Assembly: GCF_900101785.1 (NCBI RefSeq)
Contig: NZ_LT629688.1
Location: 1,550,001-1,614,000 of the forward strand
Direction: 5' to 3'
Source: Auraticoccus monumenti
Lineage (GTDB): Bacteria; Actinomycetota; Actinomycetes; Propionibacteriales; Propionibacteriaceae
Length of the DNA stretch: 64,000 bases
The translations under genes were made by a program, and so were the position numbers. The notes beneath the pieces are model-generated. The model saw nothing but the letters and a program-made list of their open reading frames with translations. It had not been told where the DNA came from and searched no databases. Of this stretch, positions 1 through 8,344 are shown piece by piece (the stretch's first letter is position 1; every line of letters starts with the position of its first letter).

Positions 1-1127
1 CCTTCATCAGCGGGATGGGGGCGTCGGGCAGCCGTGACCTGCTGGCGGCCGTCGGCGGCTCGATGCTCGGCGTCGCCGCCACCGCCTTCTCCATCACCAT
101 CTCGGTGATCGCCACCGCCAGCTCCACCTACGGGCCGCGCCTGGTGCGCAACTTCATGGCCGACCGGGGCAACCAGGTGGTCCTGGGCGTCTTCGGGGCC
201 ACCTTCATCTACACCCTGATGGTGCTGCGGACGGTGCGCGCCGAGGAGGGCGACACCTTCGTGCCGCACCTCGCCGTCACGCTGGCCATCGGGCTGGCCG
301 TGGTGGACGTGGCCGTGCTCGTCTACTTCATCCACCACATCGCCGACTCGATCCAGGTGCCGACCCTGGTCTCGCAGGTGCTGGGCGACCTGCAGCGGTG
401 CTCGGTGGGGGAGGACCCGCGACCCAGCCGCCAGGTCGAGCAGCTGCCCGGGGGCGCCCCGACGACCACCGTCCGGGCCGAGCACCACGGGTTCCTGCGC
501 CACGTCGACCGCGCCTCGCTCGTGACCATGGCCGAGCGCCGGGACGCGCTCGTCCAGCTGCTGCCCGCCGTGGGGGACCACGTGATCGCCGGCGACGCGC
601 TCGCCCACGTCTGGGCGCGGGGTGACGGGGAGGAGGTGCAGGACCTCGAGCAGGGCGTCCGGCGCCACCTGACCTTCGGCCCCTCCCGCACCCCCGACCA
701 GGACCTCCGCTACGCCGCCCGGCAGCTGGTCGAGATGGCGGTCCGGGCGCTGTCCCCGAGCACCAACGACCCCTACACCGCCACCAACGCCGTCCTCGAG
801 CTGGGCACCGGCCTGGCGCCCCGGCTGGCGTCCGAGGACGTGGCCAACGGCTACGAGCAGGGCGGCGAGCTGCGGCTGGTCGACTCCCCGGTACCGGCGG
901 TGGAGCTCGTCCGCGGCGTGTTCGACCAGCTCCGCCCGCACGCGGCCAGCTCGCCGGAGATGGTGCTCGCGCTGCTGGACCTGAAGCGGGTGCTGGCCAC
1001 GGGCACCGAGCGGGGTGACGTCCTGGCCGAGCTGCACCGGCAGGAGGCGGTGCTGCGCCGGGCCTTCGCCGCGACCGGTCCCGACCCCTACGACCGGGAG
1101 CGGGTGGAGCAGCACCGCACCCGCTGA
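1..1127 (+). CDS. DUF2254 family membrane protein (5' partial)
   Basis: The reading frame is open from base 3, so the N-terminus lies outside the window. The visible part starts in a membrane segment (AVGGSMLGVAATAFSITISV), followed by the family-like stretch RNFMADRGNQVVLGVF and two more hydrophobic helices ending in IHHIADSIQVP. The remaining two thirds is soluble and probably cytoplasmic, with a conserved AVRALSPSTNDPYTA segment. DUF2254 proteins are predicted inner-membrane proteins of unknown function with an N-terminal membrane half and a C-terminal cytoplasmic half. The order seen here fits. It ends 13 bp before a convergent glycosyltransferase. Family assignment is from recall of the family pattern; function is unknown. 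Confidence 0.8.
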   Translation, partial: FISGMGASGSRDLLAAVGGSMLGVAATAFSITISVIATASSTYGPRLVRNFMADRGNQVVLGVFGATFIYTLMVLRTVRAEEGDTFVPHLAVTLAIGLAVVDVAVLVYFIHHIADSIQVPTLVSQVLGDLQRCSVGEDPRPSRQVEQLPGGAPTTTVRAEHHGFLRHVDRASLVTMAERRDALVQLLPAVGDHVIAGDALAHVWARGDGEEVQDLEQGVRRHLTFGPSRTPDQDLRYAARQLVEMAVRALSPSTNDPYTATNAVLELGTGLAPRLASEDVANGYEQGGELRLVDSPVPAVELVRGVFDQLRPHAASSPEMVLALLDLKRVLATGTERGDVLAELHRQEAVLRRAFAATGPDPYDRERVEQHRTR

Positions 1128-1140
1128 CCGGCGGCGGACC

Positions 1141-2031
1141 TCAGGCGGCGGCCTCGCCCGGTTCGGGCGTGCCGACCAGCAGGGTGCGTCCGATCCGGGC
1201 CGGCCAGTAGATGCCCCGCAGCACCCGCGGCGGGACCCGCAGGTGCCAGTGGCTGACGTCGTGCTGGGCGTAGGTCCGCTCGAAGCGGTGGGTGTAGTCC
1301 CAGTAGGAGGCCGGGGGGGTGTACAGGCGGCGGAGCGAGACGCCGGCCCGCACCATCGGGGCGTAGGTCACCCGGAGGCCGGCCTGGTAGAGGTGGATGG
1401 CGAGGTCGATGTCCTCGTGCAGGAGGTCGTCGGGGTCGAGGCAGGCGGTCGGCTCGATGGTGCGCCAGGCGCTGGCCCGGATGGCCATGTTGCTGCCGTA
1501 GAGGAAGGGGTACTGCGTGCCCAGCCCGTGCAGGGCCCGGCGGACCGGGTGGTCCGACAGCCGGTGGGCCAGGCGGAGCGGGACGTCGTAGTAGCTGACC
1601 GGTCCGGTCAGCGCCGCGGTGCCGGGGTCGCTCATCCGCTCGGCCACCCGCTGCACCCAGTCCGGGGCGACCACGGTGTCGGCGTCGATCCGCCCCAGCA
1701 CGTCACCGGTCGCGGCGGCGAAGCCGGCGTTGCGGGTGGGGACCAGCCCCTGCAGGACGTCCTGGTGCACCAGCCGGATCGGTGCCCACGGGTGCTCGGC
1801 GGCCAGCCGGCGGACGACCTCGGCGGTCCGGTCGGTGGAGCGGTTGTCCACCACCAGCACCTCGGCCGGGAGCACCGTCTGGTGGACCGCGGCCAGCACG
1901 CACCGCTCGATCACGGCCTCCTCGTCGTAGGCCGGGATGACGACGGAGACGGTCGGGAGGGTCCGCGAGGGGAGGCGCTGAGGTGACCGTCGGCGCCTCG
2001 TCGCGCGGCTCTGCTCGAGCCTGGTGGTCAT
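1141..2031 (-). CDS. family 2 glycosyltransferase
   Basis: A 296-residue GT-A fold sugar transferase. The nucleotide-sugar binding start SVVIPAYDEE is at about residues 29-38, the metal-binding DAD at 116-118 (RIDADT) and a catalytic-type ED at 206-207 (LLHEDIDL). A basic, Ser/Arg-rich N-terminus precedes the domain. The C-terminus has no clear multi-spanning membrane region, so it is probably cytoplasmic or peripheral, adding a sugar to a cell-surface polymer, lipid or small molecule. The acceptor cannot be told from the sequence. No other polysaccharide genes are nearby. The ATG at 2031 is chosen because the GT core begins soon after it. Confidence 0.88.
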   Translation of the reverse strand: MTTRLEQSRATRRRRSPQRLPSRTLPTVSVVIPAYDEEAVIERCVLAAVHQTVLPAEVLVVDNRSTDRTAEVVRRLAAEHPWAPIRLVHQDVLQGLVPTRNAGFAAATGDVLGRIDADTVVAPDWVQRVAERMSDPGTAALTGPVSYYDVPLRLAHRLSDHPVRRALHGLGTQYPFLYGSNMAIRASAWRTIEPTACLDPDDLLHEDIDLAIHLYQAGLRVTYAPMVRAGVSLRRLYTPPASYWDYTHRFERTYAQHDVSHWHLRVPPRVLRGIYWPARIGRTLLVGTPEPGEAAA

Positions 2032-2213
2032 GGTCTCGTCCTCCCGGGGGCCACGGCGCAGACGGCCTGCGGGTCCACGGCCCCATCATGGCCCACCGGA
2101 GCACCACCGCCCGGTCAGCAGGACCGGTGGGTCCGTGACGGACCGGTGAACGGCCGGCGCCGGGCCGTCGCGGCGGGGCGGTCGTGGTGTGACTGCCCTC
2201 GCTACGCTGGGAG

Positions 2214-2229
2214 TTGACGTCGGCGTCAA
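2214..2229. promoter_or_regulatory. inverted repeat upstream of merR-type gene (possible operator)
   Basis: TTGACG-N4-CGTCAA is a 16-bp dyad that ends 41 bp before the GTG start of the MerR-type gene. Read on the minus strand, TTGACG is followed after 19 bp by TAGCGA, a long spacer of the kind MerR proteins act on. It could serve autoregulation or the glycosyltransferase on the minus strand. The dyad is seen; the function is inferred. Confidence 0.45.
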
Positions 2230-2270
2230 GGGCAAGCAGGGAGCCGCGGGCTCGGACGAGGGGGAGAGAC

Positions 2271-2654
2271 GTGCGGATCGGCGAGGTCGCGACGGCGGCG
2301 GGAGTGAGCACCAGGGCGCTGCGCTACTACGAGGAGCAGGGGCTGCTGCACTCGGTGCGGAGCCCGAGCGGGCAGCGCCACTACGCCGACTCCGCGGTCG
2401 ACCGGGTGCAGTGGATCCAGGCGCTGTACGCCGCCGGGCTCGGCAGCCGGGCCATCGTGGGGTTCCTGCCCTGCATCGAGACCGGGGTCCCCACCCCTGC
2501 CATGCTCGACCGGCTCGCCACCGAGCGGGACCGGATCGACGCGCAGGTGCGGGAGCTGAGCGCCACCCGGGACCGGCTGGACGCCGTCATCGACGCCGCC
2601 CGCGGCATGGCCGAGGACTCCAGCCGGGCCTGCAGCTCCGTCGCCGCCGGCTGA
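2271..2654 (+). CDS. MerR family transcriptional regulator
   Basis: A 127-residue one-domain MerR protein. The N-terminal winged helix-turn-helix is typical (VRIGEVATAAGVSTRALRYY, then EEQGLL and RSPSGQRHY), followed by a dimerisation coiled coil at about residues 75-115. There is no effector domain, and only two cysteines at the end of the protein, not arranged like a metal-binding loop. So the signal is unknown. GTG at 2271 is preferred because GGGGGAGAG lies just upstream and the domain starts right at it; an upstream in-frame ATG would add 19 unrelated residues. It is convergent with the SDR gene, which it might control. Confidence 0.88.
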   Translation: MRIGEVATAAGVSTRALRYYEEQGLLHSVRSPSGQRHYADSAVDRVQWIQALYAAGLGSRAIVGFLPCIETGVPTPAMLDRLATERDRIDAQVRELSATRDRLDAVIDAARGMAEDSSRACSSVAAG

Positions 2655-2673
2655 GTCGTCTCGCGGGCCGACG

Positions 2674-3426
2674 TCACCAGGGGACGTCCACGCCCTCCCA
2701 GAGCGTGAAGGTGCCGGTCGGCCCGTCCGGTCCCAGCCGGGCCACGCGCACCACCTCGCGGGCGGCGTCCTCCACCGACTCGGTCCCCTCGAAGTTGACC
2801 AGTGCCGTGCTGGCGAAGCCCGGTGAGACCAGGTTGACCTTGATGTCGGTCCCCTCGAGCTCGACCATCATGGCCAGCGTGACGGCGTTGAGCGCCGCCT
2901 TCGACGCGGCGTAGGCGGGCTCGAAGACCGAGCGGTACCCCGAGGTCGGTTCGGCGACCGTCGTCAGCGAACCGAGTCCGCTCGTCACGTTCACCACACG
3001 CGCGTCGGAGGAGAGGCGCAGCAGCGGCAGCACCGCCTGGTAGACCGCCAGCGGGCCGAAGACGTTGACCTCCCAGACGGCGCGCACCTCCTCGAGGGAG
3101 ACCGTGCTCGCCCGGGACCCGGCCCGCAGGGCGGCGAGGTCGACACCGGTGCGGGTGGAGGAGATGGCGGCGTTGTTGACCAGGAGGTCCAGACGCCCGG
3201 CCTCCTCGCCGATCCGTGCGGCGGCGGTGGCGATCGAGGCAGGGTCGGTCACGTCGAGCTGGAGGGCGGTGGTGCTGGCGCCGATCTCGGCGGCTGCGGC
3301 CTGCCCGCGGGCCAGGTCGCGGGACCCGAGGAAGACGGTGACGCCGTCGGCGGCCAGCTCCCGGGCCACGTGCCTGCCCATGCCCTGGTTGGCCCCGGTC
3401 ACGAGGGCGATGCGGTCGGTGGACAT
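2674..3426 (-). CDS. short-chain dehydrogenase/reductase (SDR)
   Basis: A 250-residue classical SDR, probably a cytosolic NAD(P)-dependent carbonyl/alcohol oxidoreductase. Visible are the cofactor motif TGANQGMG (10-17), NNA (84-86), the structural Asn (N121), catalytic Ser149, and Tyr172/Lys176 in YAASK. The length is that of a complete family member. Between the NNA motif and N121 there is a slightly long insertion (about residues 89-107). ATG 3426 is chosen since GGAG lies 7 bp upstream; an in-frame start 22 codons earlier has no such site. An XRE regulator is transcribed divergently from 3581, a common regulator-target layout. The substrate is unknown. Confidence 0.9.
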   Translation of the reverse strand: MSTDRIALVTGANQGMGRHVARELAADGVTVFLGSRDLARGQAAAAEIGASTTALQLDVTDPASIATAAARIGEEAGRLDLLVNNAAISSTRTGVDLAALRAGSRASTVSLEEVRAVWEVNVFGPLAVYQAVLPLLRLSSDARVVNVTSGLGSLTTVAEPTSGYRSVFEPAYAASKAALNAVTLAMMVELEGTDIKVNLVSPGFASTALVNFEGTESVEDAAREVVRVARLGPDGPTGTFTLWEGVDVPW

Positions 3427-3580
3427 GGGGACTCCTCGAGGTGCGGCTGCGGTGGACGACGCGTGCCTCCCGGCGCTGCGTCTGCCACCCACTCTCCGCG
3501 TCCTCGACCGGCGCGGGGAGACCCGCTGGGGACTGGTACCGGCAGGGCCAGCCCGAGGACGTCCGGAGCATGATGGTCTC

Positions 3581-4369
3581 GTGCCGACCGGAATCAGGAC
3601 CGACCTGGGGAGGTACCTGCGCGCCCGGCGGGGGACGATGCCGGCGCCCGCGTGCCCGGCCGGTGGCCGGACGTCGCGCCGGCAGGTGCCGGGGCTGCGA
3701 CGCCAGGAGCTGGCTGTGTCGGCGGGTATCTCGGTGGAGTACTACACCCGTCTCGAGCAGGGGCGGGCTCCCCGGCCGTCGCGGGAGGTGCTGACCGCGC
3801 TGGCCGGGACGCTGGGTCTCACCCCGGCGGAGCGGGACCACCTGTTCCGGCTCGCCGGCGAGCTGCCACCCGAACCGCTCGCCCCGGACAGCGAGCTCCG
3901 CCCGGGGCTCCGCCGGCTGCTGGACGGACTCGACCACAGCCTGCCGGTGACCGTCCACGACGGCCGCCTCGACGTGGTGGCGCGCAACGGTGCAGCCACC
4001 GAGCTCCTCGGACCGCTCCCCGGTGCCGGCCGGTACCGGCGCAACATCGTGCACCAGGGGTTCACCGACGCGGCGCGTCAGGCCCTGGGGAACGAGGGAG
4101 CCGACCGCTACGCGGCGTGGGCGGCGGCCGAGCTGCGCTCGGCGATGGGTCGGTACCCCGAGGACGCGCAGCTCAGGTCGATGCAGGCGGAGCTGTCCAC
4201 GACCAGCGTGAGCTTCCGGGTGCACTGGGCGCGCGGCCAGGTCGCGACGGAGCGGTCCGGCGTGAAGCACCTGCGCCACCCGACCCGGGGCTGGCTCTCG
4301 TACCAGAGCGAGATGCTGCACGACCCCGAGCGGGACCACTGGGTCGTGATCTACGCCCCCGTCGGGTGA
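3581..4369 (+). CDS. XRE family regulator with MmyB-like ligand-binding domain
   Basis: A 262-residue DNA-binding regulator. It has an N-terminal XRE helix-turn-helix (about residues 10-80; GLRRQELAVSAGISVEYYTR LEQGR region) followed by a PAS-like domain of the MmyB type. That domain is recognised by LPVTVHDGRLDVVARN, the GRYRRNIVHQGF loop and the ending LSYQSEMLHDPERDHWVVIY. In related Actinobacteria such regulators repress a neighbouring dehydrogenase or reductase; the divergent SDR gene 155 bp away fits. GTG 3581 is taken as start because the HTH begins soon after; longer in-frame starts run back through the SDR promoter region and gene. Confidence 0.87.
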   Translation: MPTGIRTDLGRYLRARRGTMPAPACPAGGRTSRRQVPGLRRQELAVSAGISVEYYTRLEQGRAPRPSREVLTALAGTLGLTPAERDHLFRLAGELPPEPLAPDSELRPGLRRLLDGLDHSLPVTVHDGRLDVVARNGAATELLGPLPGAGRYRRNIVHQGFTDAARQALGNEGADRYAAWAAAELRSAMGRYPEDAQLRSMQAELSTTSVSFRVHWARGQVATERSGVKHLRHPTRGWLSYQSEMLHDPERDHWVVIYAPVG

Positions 4370-4396
4370 CCGCGGTCCTGGCCCGGGCGACGCGGG

Positions 4397-5581
4397 TCAG
4401 CGCCGGGTGCGCAGAGCGGCCAGCAGGGCGGCGCCGAGGACGGCCGTGACGCCGCCGACGACCAGGGGTCCGCTGGCGGCGACCCGGTCGACGACCAGCC
4501 CGCCCACCACGGCCCCGACGGCGATCCCGACGTTGCAGACGGCCACGATCAGCCCGCCGATCTGCTCGAGCCGGTTCGGCTCGGTCCGGGCGCCCCAGCT
4601 GAGCACGGCCGTGGGCACGCCGCCGAAGCCCAGGCCCCACACGGCCGCGGCCAGGAAGAGCCCGGTGGTCGAGCTGCCGGTGGTCTGCAGCAGGAGCATG
4701 CCCACGCCGAGCACCGAGGGGAAGAGCAGGACGCCCAGCCGTGGTGCCCGGTCGGCCAGCGGGCCGCTGACCAGCGTGCCGACGAGGCCGGCGACCCCGA
4801 AGACGAGCAGCAGCACGGCGAGGCCGCCGGCGCCGAGGTCGGACAGGCTCTCCACGGCGGTCCGGATGTAGGTGAACCCGCCGAAGTGGCCGGTGAAGAC
4901 CAGCAGCACCGCGACCAGCCCGACCGCCGCGACGCGGTTGCGCAGCACCGCCCCGAGCGCCCGGACCCCGTGCGCGGCGGTCGGTGCGACCCGCGGCAGC
5001 GTCAGGGCCTGCACCACCAGCGCCAGCACGGCCACGCCGGCCGCGAGCAGGAAGACACCACGCCAGCCCCAGACCTCACCGAGCCAGGACCCGAGCGGCA
5101 CGGCGGCGACGGTGGCGACGGAGACCCCGCTGTTGACGACGGTGAGCGCGCGCCCGAGGTGGTCCGACGGCACCAGGTGCGCGGCCATCGCGGTGGCCAT
5201 GGCCCAGAACCCGCCCAGCGCGATGCCCAGGAGCAGGCGGGCGGCCAGGAGGGTGAAGAGGTTCGGAGAGAGGGCGACGGCCACGTTGGACAGGACGGCC
5301 AGCGCGGTGAGCCCCATCATCACGTGACGCCGGTCCGCCCGGGGCAGGACCACGGCGATGAGCAGGGCCGAGGGCGCCGCGACGAGGGCCGTCATGGTGA
5401 CGCTCTGACCCGCGGCGCCGACGGAGACGGCCAGGTCCTCGGCGATCCGCGGCAGCAGGCTCGCGGGCAGGAACTCCGACATGACGATCGCGAAGATCCC
5501 CAGGCTGAGCGAGACGACACCGGCCCACGAGGCCGTGTGCGGCGCGCTCGGTGGGGCGGTGGGCGTCGAGGTGGTGGTCAC
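4397..5581 (-). CDS. MFS transporter, DHA1-type efflux permease
   Basis: A 394-residue protein with about twelve hydrophobic helices, the usual length for the DHA1/AraJ-like drug or sugar efflux group. Helix 1 is SLGIFAIVMSEFLPASLLP, with an acidic residue (E) as is typical of this group. The loop 2-3 motif is degenerate (PRADRRHVMMG), and PLGSWLGEVWGWRGVFLL matches the motif at helix 5. Proton-driven export of a small molecule across the cytoplasmic membrane is the likely role; the substrate cannot be predicted. It is convergent with the XRE gene and divergent from the sugar porter. Confidence 0.87.
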   Translation of the reverse strand: MTTTSTPTAPPSAPHTASWAGVVSLSLGIFAIVMSEFLPASLLPRIAEDLAVSVGAAGQSVTMTALVAAPSALLIAVVLPRADRRHVMMGLTALAVLSNVAVALSPNLFTLLAARLLLGIALGGFWAMATAMAAHLVPSDHLGRALTVVNSGVSVATVAAVPLGSWLGEVWGWRGVFLLAAGVAVLALVVQALTLPRVAPTAAHGVRALGAVLRNRVAAVGLVAVLLVFTGHFGGFTYIRTAVESLSDLGAGGLAVLLLVFGVAGLVGTLVSGPLADRAPRLGVLLFPSVLGVGMLLLQTTGSSTTGLFLAAAVWGLGFGGVPTAVLSWGARTEPNRLEQIGGLIVAVCNVGIAVGAVVGGLVVDRVAASGPLVVGGVTAVLGAALLAALRTRR

Positions 5582-5816
5582 AGGTGCGTCCTCTTCGGTA
5601 CAGGGGCCCGGGTGGGTCCTTCCTGCGAACGTAGGAGCGTCCGCGGGCGTGGGGGAGAGCCCCGTCGGGCCGGGGGTGCGGCGGGACCCCCGCTGCGGTG
5701 CGCGGGGGTGGGTTGCGGCGGCGACGACCCCCGGGTTCTGTCGGGCAGGCTGCTGTTAATGTCCGCTGAGGGTCTCCACAGCCGTGGCCCCACCCGGCCC
5801 GAACGAGGAGCTCTCC

Positions 5817-7259
5817 ATGGCCGCACCCACCACGCGCGACGACGTCCAGGGCAGCGCACGCCTGACCGGCTCGATCGTCGTCGTCGCCCTCGTCTCGGCG
5901 ATCTCGGGTCTGCTCTACGGCTACGACACCGGCATCATCTCCGGCGCCCTGCTGCAGATCACCGACGAGTTCGGCATCGGCGACGGCATGAAGCAGGTCA
6001 TCGCAGCCTCGATCCTGCTCGGCGCGGTGATCGGTGCCCTGACCTGCAGCCGGCTCTCGGAGTCCCAGGGTCGTCGCAAGACGCTGCTGCTGGTCGCGGT
6101 CGTCTTCGTCGTCGGGGCGCTGTGGGCGGCGCTGGCCCCGAACCCGACGATGCTGGTCCTCGGACGCCTGGTCCTCGGCTTCGCCGTCGGCGGTGCCACC
6201 CAGACCGCCCCGATCTACGTCGCCGAGCTGAGCCCGACGAAGTTCCGCGGCCGGCTGGTGCTGTTCTTCCAGATCGCCATCGGCGTCGGCATCGTCATCT
6301 CCACGATCGTGGGCGCGACCGAGGTGATCGACTGGCGGATCGCCGTCGGGGCCGCCTCGGTGCCCGCGGCCTTCATGCTGATCATGATGCTGCGGCTGCC
6401 GGAGAGCCCGCGCTGGCTGGCCAAGACCGGGGACGCCGACGGTGCGCGCACGGCCCTGGAGCGGGTCCGTCCGCACGGGCTCGACGTCGGACCGGAGCTG
6501 GACGAGGTCCGCGAGGCCGTCCGGGCCGAGGAGGAGCAGAGCACGCGGGGCTGGCGAGGACTGCGTGAGGCCTGGGTGCGCCCGGCGCTGGTCGTCGGCT
6601 GCGGGGTGGCGATCTTCACCCAGCTGTCCGGCATCGAGATGATCATCTACTACTCCCCGACGATCCTCACCGACAACGGGTTCTCCACCTCGGTCGCGCT
6701 ACGGGTGTCGGTGGCCCTGGGCGTCACCTACCTGGTCACCCAGCTGATCGGGCTGGCCATCATCGACCGGGTGGGACGTCGCCGCCTGACGCTGATCACC
6801 CTGCCGGGGGCGGCGCTGGCCCTGATCGTGCTCGGGACGTTCTTCGTCACCGGCAACTCCGGCCCGGAGATGGTGCCCTGGATCATCGCCACGCTGATCG
6901 TGTTCATGGCCTTCACCGCCGGCGGGATCCAGCTGATGGGCTGGCTGACCGGCTCGGAGATCTACCCCCTGGCCACCCGGGCCGCGGGTGCCGCCGCGCA
7001 GTCGGCGTCGCTGTGGGGCACGAACCTGCTGATCACGCTCACGCTGCTGAGCATCATCAACACCATCGGCACCGGGCAGACCTTCTGGCTGTACGCCGCG
7101 TTCAACGTCATCGCGTTCGTGTTCCTGTGGCGCAAGATGCCGGAGCTGACCGGGCGCAGCCTGGAGCAGATCGAGGGGAACCTGCGGCGGGGCGAGTTCA
7201 CGCCCGCCGACTTCGCCCGCCAGCCCACCGACGACAGCGCCCCCACCGCCCCTCGGTGA
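5817..7259 (+). CDS. MFS sugar porter (SP family)
   Basis: A 480-residue sugar/H+ symporter-type permease with twelve membrane helices and a central cytoplasmic loop. Family signatures are visible: SGLLYGYDTGIISGAL in helix 1, ESQGRRKTLL after helix 2, LPESPRWLAK before the central loop, QLSGIEMIIYYSP in helix 7 and DRVGRRRLTL after helix 8. These are typical of the glucose/xylose/inositol subfamily. ATG 5817 follows GAGGAG by 6 bp; an in-frame ATG 33 bp upstream lacks a site and would add non-conserved residues. No catabolic genes are adjacent, so the sugar is unassigned. Confidence 0.92.
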   Translation: MAAPTTRDDVQGSARLTGSIVVVALVSAISGLLYGYDTGIISGALLQITDEFGIGDGMKQVIAASILLGAVIGALTCSRLSESQGRRKTLLLVAVVFVVGALWAALAPNPTMLVLGRLVLGFAVGGATQTAPIYVAELSPTKFRGRLVLFFQIAIGVGIVISTIVGATEVIDWRIAVGAASVPAAFMLIMMLRLPESPRWLAKTGDADGARTALERVRPHGLDVGPELDEVREAVRAEEEQSTRGWRGLREAWVRPALVVGCGVAIFTQLSGIEMIIYYSPTILTDNGFSTSVALRVSVALGVTYLVTQLIGLAIIDRVGRRRLTLITLPGAALALIVLGTFFVTGNSGPEMVPWIIATLIVFMAFTAGGIQLMGWLTGSEIYPLATRAAGAAAQSASLWGTNLLITLTLLSIINTIGTGQTFWLYAAFNVIAFVFLWRKMPELTGRSLEQIEGNLRRGEFTPADFARQPTDDSAPTAPR

Positions 7260-7272
7260 GCTCCGGCGGGCG

Positions 7273-8184
7273 TCAGCGATCGCCTCGCTCGGCGATGGTC
7301 GCGATGTCGAGGAGCTCCTGGGCGGGGCGGCTGGTGCGCCGGTCGCTGGGCCAGACGGCACGGAGCAGCCGGGTCAGGTCCGCGCCCCTGATGGGTACCT
7401 CAAGCAGCCGGCCGTGGTCCAGGTCGTCCTGCACCGCCAGGTGACTGAGCACGGCGGGGCCGGCGCCGGCCGCCGTGGCGGAGCGGACGGCGGTCGACGT
7501 CGACAGCTCCAGCAGCGGCGTGGCCAGGGGGCCGTGCTCGGCGAGCGCGGCGGCGAGGGCGGTGCGGGTGCCGGAGGTGGGTTCGCGCTGGACGAGTCGG
7601 GTGGCGGCGAGCTCGGCGGCGTCCACGCGTCGTCGCCGTGCCCAGGGGTGGGTCGGGGCCACGACGACGACGAGCCGGTCGTGGGCGACCACGCGGTCGT
7701 CGAGCCCGGGACCGACGTCGGGTCCTTCGACGAAGCCGAGATCGACCTGGTCGGCGAGCACGGCCTGCTCCACCTGGGTGGAGTTCATCGCCTGCAGGCT
7801 CACGGCGGTCCGGGGTCGGTCGGCGGCGAGCCGGACCAGCCACCGGGGCAGCAGGTGCTCGGCGACGGTCATGCTGGCGGCCACCCGGAGGTGCTGGTCC
7901 TGGTCGGCGCGCAGCGAGGTGATCCCGGCGTCCAGCATCTCCGCGGCGGTCAGCACCTCCCGGGCCCACCCCGCCACCAGGACCCCCGCCGCGGTGAGGG
8001 AGGAACCCCGTGGGCTGCGCTCGACCAGGGGCACCCCGACCAGGGCCTCCATGGTCCGCAGCCGTGCCGACACGGCCGGCTGGCTGAGCCCGTGGGCGGT
8101 CGCCGCCCGGCCGAGCGACCCCGTCACGGCGATCTCCAGCAGGAGCTGGAGGCTGTCCAGGTCGGGAACACGCGGCGAGACCAT
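7273..8184 (-). CDS. LysR family regulator (probably of the divergent yeiH-type gene)
   Basis: A 303-residue LTTR. The N-terminal winged helix is LDSLQLLLEIAVTGSLGRAATAHGLSQPAVSARLRTMEAL in pieces, followed by a periplasmic-binding-like effector domain (about residues 95-300). It is divergently transcribed from a YeiH-type transporter gene. The same arrangement occurs in enterobacteria, where YeiE is the LysR partner. A 9-bp inverted repeat covers its own start codon and the intergenic region, consistent with autorepression plus activation of the neighbour. The effector is unknown; the partner family suggests a sulfur compound or anion. Confidence 0.9.
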   Translation of the reverse strand: MVSPRVPDLDSLQLLLEIAVTGSLGRAATAHGLSQPAVSARLRTMEALVGVPLVERSPRGSSLTAAGVLVAGWAREVLTAAEMLDAGITSLRADQDQHLRVAASMTVAEHLLPRWLVRLAADRPRTAVSLQAMNSTQVEQAVLADQVDLGFVEGPDVGPGLDDRVVAHDRLVVVVAPTHPWARRRRVDAAELAATRLVQREPTSGTRTALAAALAEHGPLATPLLELSTSTAVRSATAAGAGPAVLSHLAVQDDLDHGRLLEVPIRGADLTRLLRAVWPSDRRTSRPAQELLDIATIAERGDR

Positions 8185-8222
8185 CAGCGGAGTCTATCGG
8201 TGGCCATCGGTGTCGCTGATGG
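8181..8222. promoter_or_regulatory. inverted repeat between lysR and yeiH-type gene (operator candidate)
   Basis: CCATCAGCG (8181-8189) and CGCTGATGG (8214-8222) are exact inverted copies separated by 24 bp. Between them lies a direct repeat ATCGGTG-N3-ATCGGTG. The left arm includes the LysR start codon. This suits an LTTR activation/repression site pair. Binding is inferred. Confidence 0.55.
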
Positions 8223-8344
8223 GTCGATCAGGTCGAGCCCTCTACTACGCCGCGTCCTGGGGGGCCAGGCTCGGGGTCATGACCATCCCGACCGTGACGA
8301 AGGTGGCGCGGAGCCGCTGTCGTCCTGACTGCGACCTGGCGCCG

